DNA of 64,000 bases from Pholiota molesta (GCA_014925825.1 JACGCK010000119.1:62001-126000), one strand, 5' to 3'; numbered from the stretch's first letter, positions 1 through 11,531 are shown. Made by a program: numbers and translations. The notes: generated by a model not told the origin, from the sequence alone.

Positions 1-1533
1 GTTGAACGAGTTCTTCGCCAGATCTATGCCGTCCATGGCTTTCTTGAGAGGCTTGATGATCCATGGCTAACAAGAGACGACATCTCTCCATTAATTTCTC
101 TACTGATCGAAGTATCCACACCCCTTCAAATTTGGCTTGATCGGCCTCGTACCACCCCAAATATCCGTGTACCACAAACCTCCACAGAAGGGCCCGGCAG
201 ACCACGATTCATCATCAATTTGGAACGCGCCATGGAGCTACATGACATGGGACTCTCTTGGGCACAGATAGCCAAAGCAATGGGGGTTAGCCGAAGAACA
301 CTATATTACCATTTTGATGCTGCTGGTATATCGACCGCTCGGAGACCATTCACAGAAATTAGTGACGATGATCTGAACACATTGGTGCTTGACATATCTC
401 AGAGGCATCCCTTGTCAGGTTCTGTCATTGTTCGGGGGCACTTAGAATCAATTGGTGTTCATGTTTCTGCTGTACGGGTTGAAGAGAGCCTCCGACGTGT
501 GGATGCAATTGGTGTCGATCTTCGGTATTTAAAGTTTTTGCACTCTGATTCATTATATTATACTTATTGGTTTCGACACTAGATGGAAGGGTGCAATTAA
601 GCGAAGAGTCTATAAGGTTCGAGGCAGCAATGCACTTTGGCATCATGATGGAAATGAAAAACTACGTCCTTGGGGTTTCTATGTGCACGGTTGCATCGAT
701 GGTCATTCACGGCTAGTCATTTATCTGAAATGCTCGAATAACAAGAGGGCGATTACAGTGGAGGGGTTTTTCATGGTTGCCGTTGGGATATACGGCTGGC
801 CAAGTCGCATAAGGGGGGACTTTGGAACCGAAAATAATGGGGTTGAAAGACGAATGAATTTACATTGGGGTGTGGCGCATCATGCATATTTGCGCGGAAG
901 GTCTGGAATGAACTTTACTGCTGAATAATTTACTGATATTATCTTAGATCAATTCACAATGTTCGTATCGAACATCTTTGGCGTGATGTGCGAAAAGACA
1001 CACTTGAATTCTTTCGAACGATATTCTTATACCTGGAAGAAATACGCTTGCTCGATATGGAATCTCCAATCCACAGAGTGTGTCTGTTTTTGACATACCA
1101 CCCTCGTATTCAACATTCTCTCGATGAAACGGTTGCCTCTTGGAATCTTCACAAGGTGCGGACAGCTGGGAACAAGTCACCTCTCGCTTTATATCAAATT
1201 AGCAGAGAGGAAGCAATGAATGCCGGGTACTGGACAGGTGATCCCGGTGACCCAGTCGATGAAGCTCTTCATCCAAACTATGGAGATGATCAGGACGAGA
1301 GTTTTCCACCGGCAGACGAGATTGAGACAGATCCACCAGAGCCTGATTATGCTGGCTTCGCCGATGCAGGAAGGGAAAAGGACGCAGGTATCTATGTGAA
1401 TGGCGATGAAGAACTGGAGGCAGCACGGAGCTGTTTGGATGATATAGACTTTGAACAGGACGATGGAAATTTTGGAATTGATGTTTACTGTAGTGCTGTT
1501 ACCAAGCTAACAGCGTTGATGGGCAGTTTGTAA
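1..1533 (+). CDS. Fungal integrase-core (DDE-type) protein, 5'-truncated by window start
   Basis: The frame is open from base 1, so the start lies upstream. Three exons fit: 1-524, 583-900 and 948-1533, with GT-AG introns of 58 and 47 nt; 475 residues are visible. A helix-turn-helix-like stretch (AQIAKAMGVSRRT, about 255-300) precedes an integrase-like core. Candidate catalytic acidic residues are D in CIDGHSR (exon 2), D in RGDFGTEN (exon 2) and E in RIEHLW (start of exon 3). The C-terminal about 100 residues are acidic. This matches the fungal integrase-core proteins common in Agaricomycetes, which are thought to be transposon-derived; no terminal repeats are visible here. The joined frame has no stop, so the gene looks intact as far as seen. 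Whether it is active in transposition or domesticated cannot be told. Confidence 0.8.
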
Positions 1534-1540
1534 ATAAACC

Positions 1541-2160
1541 AATGTGATATCACCTCCCAGTTTGCATCTCCACGCCGCGAAACACCGCAAGTGCAGTGTC
1601 CGTTGTACGAAGAGATGGTGATGGGGTTCTGGTGGTAAGTGGTGAAACACAGTTCATGCGCATGGGGCGGTCGTGCTGGGTCAGACTCTGGCGGCGAAGC
1701 ACCGACAGCACCAAGCCCTCATTCGGTCGATTGTCCCAGCGAACACAAAATGTGGTGTCTGCACTGTCGCCGCTTGTGTCACGGGTGTGTCTGGCTGAGA
1801 CTTGTTCTGAGCGGCCGTCGGGCTCCTATAGCATCGAGCTCCCTCAGCCTCCCAGCATAGAAACGACAGGTATGCCTAGAAATGACAGGGGCCTGTTAGT
1901 GGGGATTGTGTGCAAATGTTATTGGGGCGCACCTTGCAGATTTCCTGTATTGGGAGAACTGGAAAGGGTTAGTAGAGCGTAAACTGGGAGCACACTGTTA
2001 CGCATCTTATGGATCTCCCGAACTATGGGCCTTTCCTTCACCCTAACCTACATCCATTCCCTTCATTCTGTTGGTCGTCATTGCTGTGAGCAGGGGCGGA
2101 GGGTTGTAGTGGCAGGGATTGGGTTGTGTTGATGGAGATTGAGGCACGATGCGTCAGTGA
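1541..2160 (-). other. Degenerate hypothetical-gene segment, copy 1 (second copy at 44722-45790)
   Basis: On the minus strand 1541-1630 can encode a peptide around SSYNGHCTCGVSRRGDANWE. The second copy at 44722-44815 encodes SSYNGYCTCSVWRHGNVTWE in the same relative frame. A second shared block (around 2150-2260 and 45770-45880) includes GATCAGTCGATT and GGCTAAGGT and looks like a promoter region for a minus-strand gene. Most substitutions between the copies look third-position or conservative, which suggests past coding. No complete frame is visible here and I do not recognise the family. Confidence 0.4.
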
Positions 2161-2449
2161 TCAGTCGATTGAAGCGGAGTTTTAAAACACACTGCACTCC
2201 AAGTAGATGCCCTCCTGTGGAACGAGGGATGTACGGCTAAGGTCAAAGTCCTATATGGAAAGGTTCGCATTTTCAAGAGCTATCCATTGGTGCTGGTCTT
2301 ATATTCTTCTGAGCGGAATTGATTCCAGCAGAGTGCAATCATCAAACCCTCTGGTAGCTGGGGAGCTGTAGTCAAATAAAACCAAACAATGCGAAAGCGT
2401 CACTGCTGGGTTTCTACACTTACATTTCCCAGTGTTCAGTACATCCTCA

Positions 2450-2830
2450 TCTAACATGTGCGAAAATGTCGACATATAATGAGAACATGGGGTAAATAGT
2501 AACTTGTCTCAAACTTGTGTAAATTAATATACACTCTATGCGAACATGTGTTAAATTCTTATATCTAACATGTGGAAAACAATTTACACCTACTGTGAAC
2601 ATGTGTAAACTAATTCGCTCCTTCTTACTAGTGTAAAAAAACCTACTGCGAACATGTGTAAAATAATCTGTTCCTTCTTACTAGTGTAAAAAACCTACTG
2701 TCAACATGTGTAAAATAAATTGTCGTTTCTAACTTGTGTCAGAAAGTGTGCAAAACCGACCCCAACATGTGGGAAATAGACATGACATGTGTAAAATAAT
2801 ATTTGCACAATATATGTGCCATAAGCGTCC
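2450..2830. repeat. AT-rich degenerate minisatellite, motif AACATGTGTAAAATAA
   Basis: About eleven variants of (A)ACATGTGTAAA occur (for example near 2453, 2484, 2541, 2571, 2598, 2650, 2704, 2763 and 2784). They are spaced roughly 25-60 bp, and two consecutive units near 2590-2700 are almost identical over about 55 bp (with CTTCTTACTAGTGTAAAAAA between motifs). No coding potential is seen. Confidence 0.7.
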
Positions 2831-2879
2831 CTCATTAAACTAATGGAATTGAAGGTAGGAAGAGACAAATGTCGAGTTA

Positions 2880-3110
2880 CGAAAGGCATTACATATAAAA
2901 TGTGGAAAACACGCACGCTTCGCTTCGCCACCTTCTGCCTGCCCAACGCTCGGCGCCCACGCGCACTGCATCCACCCGCCGCAATTCTCTTTGCCTTGAC
3001 CTCCACGACGAGCTGCGAGTCGCGCCTATCCGCGACGATTTTGGATTGCGCCTCGCTGTCCTCACGCGGCACGAGCCGTCCGTCTTCGGACCTGTCCCTG
3101 GTGAAAATGT
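2880..3110 (-). pseudogene. HAM1-like C-terminal fragment
   Basis: The minus strand carries a short stretch resembling the last exon of the HAM1-like gene at 14244-17508: SEAQSKIVADRRDSQ corresponds to GKSQFKIVADPRDSL, followed by a basic stretch and a WRSEA-like end. Only the C-terminal about 75 residues are present, split over frames, with no upstream exons. It lies directly 3' of the broken F-box copy at 3294-4748. Confidence 0.6.
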
Positions 3111-3293
3111 AGAACAACGATGGGCATCAGCGCTATGCGCAGAAGATACCCGAGCAAGACGATACGGACCAACATATGCATCGTCCACTATCATGCTGGC
3201 TTCGTGCATCATTAAGCGCCAAGCATTGGTCTTTGGAATAGCCATTATATACCGAAAAATGGCCAAATCCAAAAATATGCACATGCACGACGT

Positions 3294-4748
3294 CTACAAA
3301 TCCCATACAATACGCGGCGCCTCATCAACTTCTTCATCTTCAAATCCTACAACCACCTCATCCCCGACGCATTTCTGAACTTCCGCCATCAGCAAACTCC
3401 TCTCCGCGTGTTCAACCCCCATATCCACCGGCCGCGATGTGGCTGACGCCACGAACGTGACCTCCCCGTACAGTGCTCGCTGGGCGCTTCAAATCGAGCC
3501 AAACACCGGACGCAAACACCCTATCGACGAACGGACGCCACACTTCCTGCGCGAGCGGACTCGCCATCGAAAAGCGCAGGCGTTCGAGGCGCGGCGCACA
3601 CCTCGCGAGGGGCGTGATAGGATCCCTGGTCGGGTCGAAGAACGCCGTGGCGGGGGGATGCCCCGGCCGCTGAGGAAGTAGCGGCCCAGCACGAGCTTCG
3701 CGACCGCGGGCGCGGCGAGGAGGGCGGCCTCCACGTCGTCGAAGGCGGTCGCGCCGTACCACGTGCGCGCGCGCGAGTTCAGCGACAGCGTGCGCAGGGC
3801 GGGCAGCTGCAGGTGGGCGAAGGCGGCGCGGAGGGGGTATTGGCCCCTGTCTCTGCGGTGCTGCGCGGCGTCGATGTGGAGCACGGTGAGGCAGGGCAGG
3901 GTGCATACGGATGGGCGGGTGTAGTGGACGATGTCTTTGTCCAGGAAGCTGAGGCGAAACGAGCCGGATTGCAGGGCGCACAGACAGCGGATAAAGGAGA
4001 ACCAGCCCTTTAGAGGTACGAGCGCCGTCAGCGTAGAGAGATGCGTTAACATGGACCAGTCGTTGGTGGTAATTGCGAAATCCTGGGGGCCCAGTTCGGC
4101 GTGATCGATAGCGATGCATCGCAGGGTCGTCGACGTGGCCTGGGGGACCACGGATTGCAGGTACTGACTATACGCCGCAAGCCCGCCGAATTCCGTAACG
4201 GAGGTCCACGTCGCGATGAGGGTGTGCGCCCTGGGATGCGTCGCGACCACGTACCCCGCTTCCTGGTGTCGTTGGACGAGATACCGGTAGAGCCGCCCGA
4301 CGCTGATGTACTGCGCCGAGGACAGGAGCTCCAGCAGGAAGTCAGCCGCCGCCGCTGGGACGCGGCCCCGCCGGTACTTCGCTCCCTCCGTCCGGCGCAG
4401 CTCGACCTGCAGCGACGGCGCCAGCGCGCCCAGATTGCCCCTCCACCAGCGCAGCCACTCCACGCGTCGCGCGAACAGCGCCGGGTCCCCGGTGTACGGG
4501 CGGCCGTTCGCATGCCAGTCGAGGGGGAGCTCGAAGCGGAGGTGAGACCAGAAGGAAGGTGTGGCGAGCACTATGGCGCGCCAGGTGGCGCACACGTGGC
4601 AGAGCGACATCGGTGCGATGCTGGTGCTGGGCTGCATGAGGACGCGTGCAGACGACAGATCGACACAGCGGGCGAGGATTTCGCAGAGGATTTCGGCGGG
4701 GACTTCGTTCATTGGGCTTCGTGGCTGGCTGGATTTGTTCGTCGTCGT
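3294..4748 (-). pseudogene. F-box family copy 1, frameshifted, ancestral start lost
   Basis: The N-terminal F-box (NEVPAEILCEILARC) and the middle of the family protein read continuously to about 3660. The frame is then lost one base short in a G run (SGRG then HPPATAFF in another frame). It shifts again near 3465, where CGGGGAGG stands for the paralogs' CGGGAGG. The end (VGFEDEE, IVWDL, TAG at 3294-3296) is in a third segment. Where paralogs have two ATG codons this copy has ACGACG (4743-4748); the first ATG left is at 4712. It is GC-rich and closest to the copies at 11847-13313 and 19901-21358. F-box proteins of this type are presumed substrate adaptors of SCF ubiquitin ligases; the substrate is unknown. 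Confidence 0.85.
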
Positions 4749-4871
4749 GTGGTAGATAGGGAGAGGAGAGAGGAGCGCATGCGAGATGCATAACGATTGC
4801 CACGTGCGGTGCGGGACCCAGCTGGGACCCACAGGGTGGTCGATCTCGCCGCGCGCGCTGATGCCCAGCAC

Positions 4872-5480
4872 AGACGCGTCTCGTGAGTAAGTACAGACAA
4901 AGGCCGGCGCCCTCGCGCGTTTTGCGTGGTGCGGCGCACTGGCGCAGGTGATGGCAATCTCGGTGGCGCCGGAGGCGAGTTGGTGGGCGGCGCCCGCAGC
5001 GGGCGGGGCTCATGAGAATGTTGTGGGGTCTGGGGGTGGGGAACACACTGATGGAGTGTCTGATAGATACAGAACAGCGTTCGAAGACGTCTTCGAATGG
5101 GGGCTGTCTTCGCCCATGTATATGAGGACTTCAGAACCTCATCATACCCGAACGCACACCATGCACCCTGGTACGTGAGTCGCGCCGCCGTCTTGGGGGC
5201 GAGCGCCCTCTTTCCTTGTCTGGGACTTCTGCTGATGTAGGCGCATCGGCCATGCCAGGTAGTACCGGGTGTCGAGCGCCTGTATCGCGTTGGGCGTGGT
5301 GACGTGGCCGCTTGGGGTGGAGACCGCGACACGCTCATGCATCGCGACAGTGGAAAGTCCGGGCCGTTTTCCCGCGTTCCTCAAGGTGTCACGTTACCCA
5401 CGTCAACAATTCTCGTCGCGTTCATTTCGTTTTTTCATCTCCTCCTCACTCATAGCTGCTTGAACGTTTACACTGGGGCG
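4872..5480. other. Spacer: F-box copy 1 upstream region and a dispersed segment
   Basis: The first part is the upstream flank of F-box copy 1. Bases 5320-5480 match the reverse complement of about 50290-50470, including a shared TTCATTTCGTTTTTTC-like and CTCCTCCTCACTCATAG stretch. No gene is supported. Confidence 0.5.
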
Positions 5481-5489
5481 CTGTGAATA

Positions 5490-7290
5490 AGAATTGCGGC
5501 AAGAAGTTTCTCACAACGAGTTACGAGTACCTCAAGCTGGACGCTACTGTCAGTTTGTCCTTAGAGGCGTCGGCGTACTAGCTCCTGTGTTTCCGAGTCG
5601 TCGAAGATTACGCCGCCCACCGACGCGATGCAGCTATCAAGGGAAAGGAGTACGCCAACGTTCTCAACGACGTACGTCCTTCATCGCATTTACCGACTAC
5701 TACTAACATTCCCTTGGGGACAGACGTTGAACGTTTGAATGTCTTCATCTCCGCGCTTCGTGCGCTCCGGGTGCTAGAGCGTTTCGCGAACACCATGGCA
5801 CGATGGCATGACCGTCGTCATGGATGTCATCTGCACCCTCATCGATGACGCTATGCCCGCAGGGACTAGGTTTCGAGGCAATGGCGGAGGTCCATGCCTA
5901 CGTAGATAAGGTATGATCCTCGTTCTTTAAAAGTTTGACGCTGACCAGTCCCGTTGAGATAAGTTTTCGACCTCGGATATATTGCGCAAGTCTGGCAATA
6001 CGAGAAGCGCAGAAACGACTTTAGTAACATGTTTGGCATCGGCGCGATGGGAGACGATGGGTATGTAGCAGTAAGTTGTTGGTCGCCACGAACAATAACT
6101 GATACTCAAATCCATCAACATAAACCAGCCACTGGCTCGATGAAGATTACGCATGATCCACCAAGGATTTGCTATTCGATAGCGCGGACAATCTCACGTT
6201 GACGCCTTAGCTTTGGGATGATTGAGGCTGGTCGTGTCTCCGTCCCTGATTTACCAGGTACGCACCTACTTATCCCTTCTACCTCTTCTCATCACACCAC
6301 TCACCTACATCACACATAGATCTGCTATATCTCCATCCCGCGCATTGAATACACCGATATTCGTCGAGACCTTAACGTTAAGCACTCCACCCTCGAGCGC
6401 CGTGACCTATTCTCCAGTATCGTCGAACTCGAAGCAGAGAAGTATGCCGAATTTCGCTGTACTCCGCGATCAAGGACCACCATCCCCATCGTATCGAGTT
6501 AGGCTTCGAACGCGGCTGATATACGGGACGTATTGTTCTGTTGTCAATCCTGAAGACGAAAGAATCGGCGGCGGATGTTCTTATCCGAGGGCCTGAGCCA
6601 GCGTAAGCGTCAGCGTTCTTCTGATAGTCGATGGCTTGTTATTGATCGTTTGCTAGCAGGGAACGATTGAGCGTTTTTCGGCGCTTCACGATCCCACTTC
6701 CGTCTTCAAGCTTCAGGCTTCAAGGTCCACGATATCCATGTCAATGTTCATACGCTCAGTTCGCCGTCCGTGACACGAACCATGAATCGACGATGTCCTG
6801 TACATGACCCTCCGACCGCTCGCTACGAGGCCCATCAAGAAGCGGACTCAAATATCGCTCAGGGATACCTTGCAGACTGGGCTCGCGTACATTCACAGCG
6901 AGCTCGTCGAGACGGCCCGTACGAATGCGAAGGAGGGCGAGAAGCGGGCGCGCGAGATGCTGGAGGTGCGTTTTTATTATCTTTCCGAATATCTTTTGAC
7001 CATAGCGCCTGACGCCCGTCGTCGTTCTAGATTTCACGAAGACCGACCGACGGTTTAATCGGCACGAAGGACAGCAAGGCGCAGTCTAAGAACATCGCGG
7101 ACAAGCGGGACGCGCTGCCCGTGGCGGGGTGGGTGCGCCGCACTGCGGAGGTCATGGCAACGGCGAGCGAGAGGGCACGGATGCGGCAGCGGATGGATGC
7201 GCGCGGGACGAGGTGCGCCTGGGACGAAGAGTGTTCGATAGGCGAAGGGTGGCGGAGCAATGCGTGTGTTTTTCTCATCTATGAGTTTGC
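5490..7290 (+). pseudogene. Decayed HAM1-like gene copy
   Basis: Recognisable pieces follow the exon order of the HAM1-like gene at 14244-17508. They are KKFLTTSYEYLK (5500), EDYAAHRRDAAIKGKEY (5610), ISALRALRVLERFAN (5750), EVHAYVDKV (5890), FSNMFGIGAMGDDG (6030), DEDYA stop STKDLLFD (6140), PRIEYTD (6340), SSIVELEAEKYAEF (6412), LHDPTSVF (6683), TLRPLATRPIKK (6810) and the C-terminal KAQSKNIADKRD to GEGWRSNA (7078-7260). Intron positions are conserved (for example 5670-5725 and 6259-6320). Many stops and frame changes are present, so this is an old pseudogene. The N-terminal half is missing. Confidence 0.85.
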
Positions 7291-7488
7291 AGGTTCAATC
7301 TGGGTGCGGTGGCGCATAGGCAGAAGTCTGGACATGCTGCGACGGCGACAGATTGAGTAATGTACTTCGTCTTGTTTCTTCACTACCTACCTTCGACGTA
7401 CGGTAATGCTGTTATCTAACTCGTCGTACTTATGGTGTCATTTTTGTTCTCCCTGCCATCTCGCTCATTAGTTCAATGAAGAATGCTA

Positions 7489-7519
7489 CGGAGTTTAATA
7501 TTTAGGAGTCCGCCTTCAC
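7489..7519 (+). promoter_or_regulatory. Conserved F-box promoter block, copy a
   Basis: CGGAGTTTAATATTTAGGAG, then a TCCGC..TTCA stretch, lies 72 bp upstream of the ATG at 7591. The same block precedes F-box copies 3 (11589-11619, reversed) and 6 (21702-21731), and stands alone at 23429-23460. The AATATTTA centre could act as a TATA-like element; that role is inferred from conservation only. Confidence 0.5.
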
Positions 7520-7590
7520 TCAATTTGACAATGATCATATAGTTGGCACATGCTCCCTGCACGCTCCTCTCTCCACTCCCTATCTATTGC

Positions 7591-9057
7591 ATGATGCTTA
7601 ACGAGTCCAGGCAACCGCGAAGCCCAATAAATGAACTCCCCACCGAAATTCTTTGCGAAATCTTCTCTCGCTGTGTCGATCAGTCATCCGCGGGTGTCCT
7701 CATGCAGCCAAACACCCAGATCGCACCCATGTTGCTCTGCCACGTATGTGCCACCTGGCGAGCGGTTGTGCTCTCCATCCCTCCCTTCTGGTCCCACCTT
7801 CGTTTCGAGCTCCCTCTCAACTGGCACCACAATGGACATCCGTTCACCGGGGATCAGGAACTGTTCGTGCGTCGCGTGGAATGGCTGAGGTGGTGGAGGC
7901 GCAATCTGCGCGAGATGGCTCCGTATCTCAAAATTGAGCTGCGGCGGAAAGTGGGGGCTAAGGGGGCTGATTATCAGCGGGGACGTCTCTCAGAGTCTGC
8001 CTCTGAATTCCTCCTAGAGCTGATGTCCTCGGCGCAGTACATCAGCGTCGGGGGGCTCTATCGGTATCTCGTCCAATGGCGCACGGAAGCGGGATATGTG
8101 GTCACGCCGCACCCCAAGGCGCATACCGTAGTCGCTACATGGAGTTCTGTATTGGAATTCGGCGGCCTTTTGACGTACAATCAATATCTGCAGTCCGTGT
8201 TCACCCAGACGTCGACCCTGCGATGTATCGCTATCGAGAACGCCAAATTTGGCCCCCGGGAATTTGCAAGTCCTCTCAGCAACTGGGCCATATTAACTCA
8301 TCTTTCCACACGTATGGTGGTTACAGATTTACACACCTGGTTCTCCTTCATCCGATCCCTAAGCGCTCTACAATCCGGCTCTTTTCGCATCAGCTTCCAG
8401 GACAGCGACGTCGAAACTTATACCCGCCCGTCAATAGGCACACTGCCCTGCCTCACAGCGCTTCACGTCGACGCTTCTCAACGATTGCAAACTTCGGGAC
8501 AATACCCACTCAAAGCCGCTTTCGATAACCTGCAGCTGCCCGCACTACGCACGTTGTCTCTTAAGTCTCGGGGGAGGACGTGGTATAGTTCTACCGCCCT
8601 CACCGAGCTTCACGCTGCGCTTATGTCCGCGCCTGCGATTACGACACTCTCACTGGGCACCTTCTTTCTCGGAGGCCAGAGACAGCGCACCGACACCGAA
8701 TATTCTGAACCGATCCGGAATGACATCACCACCCTTGCCCAGTGTGCTCCGCGGCTCGAACATCTTAACTTTGCGATAGAGAGTCCACTTCAACAACGGC
8801 GATATGTATACCAGTTTGTCGATATTGTTTTTGCTTCCACCCACTGGCTTGATTTTGATTTAAAGAACCCGGCGAGCACCATCCGGGAGGTCACCTTCGT
8901 GTCGTCTCACACATCGGAGGCAATCGATATCGTGGCCGAACATCCCCACAGGAGTCTGTTGGTATGGGAAGTACGAAAATTCGTGAAGGACAAGGTGGTT
9001 GTAAGATTTGAAGAGGAGGGACCTGTTCAGGTGGGGCGTGCTGTATGGGGCTCGTAG
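7591..9057 (+). CDS. F-box family protein, copy 2 (intact)
   Basis: A single uninterrupted exon of 488 codons. The ATG at 7591 is chosen because the MM..NES start is shared with the other copies; an upstream in-frame ATG at 7543 is not conserved. The F-box is at residues about 10-60 (INELPTEILCEIFSRC, then LCHVCATWRAVVLS and FWSHLRFELPL). The rest is a leucine-rich, irregular repeat-like region (NLQLPALRTLSLKS, APRLEHLNFAIES) as in fungal F-box/LRR-like proteins. It ends RAVWGS. By family it would bind Skp1 and recruit substrates to an SCF ubiquitin ligase; the substrate is unknown. It sits between the decayed HAM1-like copy and F-box copy 3. Confidence 0.85.
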   Translation: MMLNESRQPRSPINELPTEILCEIFSRCVDQSSAGVLMQPNTQIAPMLLCHVCATWRAVVLSIPPFWSHLRFELPLNWHHNGHPFTGDQELFVRRVEWLRWWRRNLREMAPYLKIELRRKVGAKGADYQRGRLSESASEFLLELMSSAQYISVGGLYRYLVQWRTEAGYVVTPHPKAHTVVATWSSVLEFGGLLTYNQYLQSVFTQTSTLRCIAIENAKFGPREFASPLSNWAILTHLSTRMVVTDLHTWFSFIRSLSALQSGSFRISFQDSDVETYTRPSIGTLPCLTALHVDASQRLQTSGQYPLKAAFDNLQLPALRTLSLKSRGRTWYSSTALTELHAALMSAPAITTLSLGTFFLGGQRQRTDTEYSEPIRNDITTLAQCAPRLEHLNFAIESPLQQRRYVYQFVDIVFASTHWLDFDLKNPASTIREVTFVSSHTSEAIDIVAEHPHRSLLVWEVRKFVKDKVVVRFEEEGPVQVGRAVWGS

Positions 9058-9370
9058 ACGCCATGCATATTTGTATTTCCCATGTAGTTCGCACCTATTC
9101 CCTCTAGCATTAACGCGAGTAAGACATGTCGTGTGCATTGGTTGTGTGTCCTCCATTGTGTGTCCTCAACATCACGCGTCGACCGCCTTTGTTGTGCGGC
9201 CTGGACCTCCATTTCTCTCGGTAGAATACTCCTGGAGCTCAGCACTCTGTATCCAGTACCATTGACAGTATCCAATTGTTCAGTAGAAGAGAGAAGAGTC
9301 GTTGCGGACTGGACTGATCTCGTCTCCATTCCAGAGAATACTCTTTGGTGAGGATGTTCTTTGCTGCGTT
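9058..9370. other. Spacer with a dispersed segment shared with 50210-50310
   Basis: Bases about 9168-9300 (CGCGTCGACCGCCTTTGTTG and following, including a GTAGAAT stretch) align with about 50210-50310 in the same orientation. No gene is supported. Confidence 0.45.
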
Positions 9371-9379
9371 TGGGGTTTC

Positions 9380-9790
9380 TGTGCTGTTGAGGGATGTGGT
9401 CAAGATGTGGTCGTTGTCAATGTCTAGTAGGAACATCGGCAAATTGCGTTCGGGACCAGGAAAATGACGTAAGCTTTGTTTCCTCTCCTACTCTCCTTCG
9501 CCACCCCTTCGTCGCTCGCGTTCTGAAGATCTATACGTTGAACAGCTCACTCCATCGCCCACTTGCTTCACATTTGAATACTCCTTAATATCATACATTT
9601 GTGCTATGTTCTAATTGCACGTTCTCAGACCCCACTTCATTTATTTGGCATCAATTTGGCATCCAATTCGATGCGCGTTTCACTCACCCGACGATTAATC
9701 AATACCGAGGTGGGGAATACCTAGTTGTCCATCATGATACAGCATCAGCGGGCGAAGGACATGCAGTTACAGAAAAGGATCAAATGCCAT
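9380..9790 (+). pseudogene. Relic of the multi-pass membrane protein family
   Basis: Bases 9385-9470 match the reverse complement of about 26140-26240 (shared GGAACATCGGCAA and GAAAATGACGTAAG), which flanks another copy of this family. Bases 9650-9790 encode a peptide resembling the family's C terminus: FGIQFDARFTHPTI and ASAGEGHAVTEK, compared with SGLQFHANTSHPTV and TPAGEGQAVGK in the intact gene at 56816-58103. The rest of the gene is missing. Confidence 0.5.
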
Positions 9791-9799
9791 TAGTATTGT

Positions 9800-10070
9800 C
9801 TACCTCATTTCTCGGCGCACTGAGCAAGGAATGTCATTCAGGGCCTCGGCGTCGACGTTTAGCAACACTGGCGCCGCTGACCACGCATGACTCGGCACGG
9901 CAAATTGATACGACTGGAGAGCCGTGAATGAAGGGGAGGCAGGGTGCGCACTGACGAGAAGCTTATGGAAGAAATCATCCTCGCAGATTTACCGTTACAT
10001 GCAGCTATCAACATCGAAATTAGGCACACACGAAAAACAGCCCATATCCAACGAAACATACCCGAGCTCA
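9800..10070. other. Spacer, 3' flank of F-box copy 3
   Basis: Nothing recognisable apart from the F-box 3' flank. Confidence 0.3.
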
Positions 10071-10074
10071 GCGT

Positions 10075-11531
10075 TTACCAGCCCCATACAGCACGCCGCA
10101 CCTCAATTGGTCCCTCCTCTTCATATCCTACGATCACCTCGTCCTTGGTGAATTTCCGAACTTCCGAAATCAACACACTTCTCTCCGCATGTTCGGCCAC
10201 TACATCAATCGGGTGCGAAGCCTGCGATATGTCTGACGACACGAACGTGACCTCTCGTATAGTGCTCGCCGGGCTCTTCAAGTCAAGCCAACGGCTGGAC
10301 GCAAAAACCCTACCAACAAACGGAAGCCATCCGTACTGTCGGAGTGAACTCTCCATCACAAAGCTCAGATGCTCGAGTCGAGGAGCACACTCGACGAGCG
10401 GCGTGATGTCATCTCCAATGGGCATTATTCTCCAATCCTCGGGAAGCCCCTGGCCGCCGAGAAATGAGACGCCTAATGAGAGCTTCGTAACCGCAGGCGC
10501 GGACACAAGCGCGGCATGAACCTCGGTGAGGGCGGTAGCATTGTACCATGTCTCCACCCGAGATCGAAGAGATAGGGTGCGTAGTGCGGGAAGCTGAAGG
10601 TTATCGAAGGCGGCTTTGAGTGGGTATTGTGCTGGACCGTCCCAGTACAGAGCAGCAGTGATGTGAAACACTGCGAGGCAGGGCAGTGTGCATGCGGACG
10701 GGCGAGCGCATGTTTTGATGTCGAGATCCTCGAAGCGCAGGCGAAAAGAGCCAGATTGGAGAGCGTTTAGCGATCGAATGAAGGAGAACCAAGTGTTTAG
10801 ATGTAGGAGCAGCAGACTCATGGAAAGGTGAGTTAATGTAGACCAGTTGTTGAGAGCATTTGTAAATTCCGGGGCTCTAAGGTTGACGTTCTCGATAGTA
10901 ATATATCGAAGTGTCGACTGGGTCTGGGAAAGCACTGATTTCTGATACTCATTACCGCTATGGTGAGTACCGAACTCCGATCTGGGCGCCCACGCGGAGA
11001 CTATGGTATGGGCATTGGGGTGGACTCTGACCACGTATCCTGCTTCCGTGCGCCGTTGGATGAGATAACGATAGAGTTGTCCGACGCTGATGTACTGTGC
11101 CGAAGACATGAGCTCGAGGAGAAATTCACAGGCAGACTCTGAAATACGTCCCCCCGATATTTGGCACCCTCTTTTCGCCGTACCTCCACTTGGAGATACG
11201 GCGCCATCGCGCCCAGATTGCGCCTCCACCATCTCAGCCATTCCACGCGACGCAAGAACAGTTCCCGATCCCAGGTGTACGGTCGTCCATTCGAGTGCCA
11301 GTTGAGAGGGAGTTCGAAACGAAGGTGCGACCAGAAGGCAGGGATAGAGAGCACCACCGCTCGCCAATTGCTACACACGTGGCAGAGCAACATCGGTGCG
11401 ATCTGTGTGTTTGGCTGCATGAGGACGCGCGCGGACGACTGGTCGACACACCGGGAGAAAATTTCGCAGAGGATTTCGGTTGGGATTTCGTTTATTGGGC
11501 TTCGATGTTGAGTGGACTCGCTAAACATCAT
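10075..11531 (-). pseudogene. F-box family copy 3, single 1-nt frameshift
   Basis: Reading starts at MM..SES (ATG at 11531) with an intact F-box (INEIPTEILCEIFSRC) and is in frame up to about 11150. There the + strand has six C (11150-11155) where the family frame needs seven; downstream the frame 11149-10075 is open to the expected RAVWGW end (stop 10075-10077). The rest of the protein is normal. It is either a recent pseudogene or a homopolymer error in the assembly. A conserved promoter block lies upstream at 11589-11619. Confidence 0.85.

Noticed and set aside
4101..4793. Plus-strand frame of 230 codons
   Set aside because: Antisense shadow of F-box copy 1 in GC-rich DNA; the same kind of antisense frame appears over the other GC-rich copies (for example 20300-21064).
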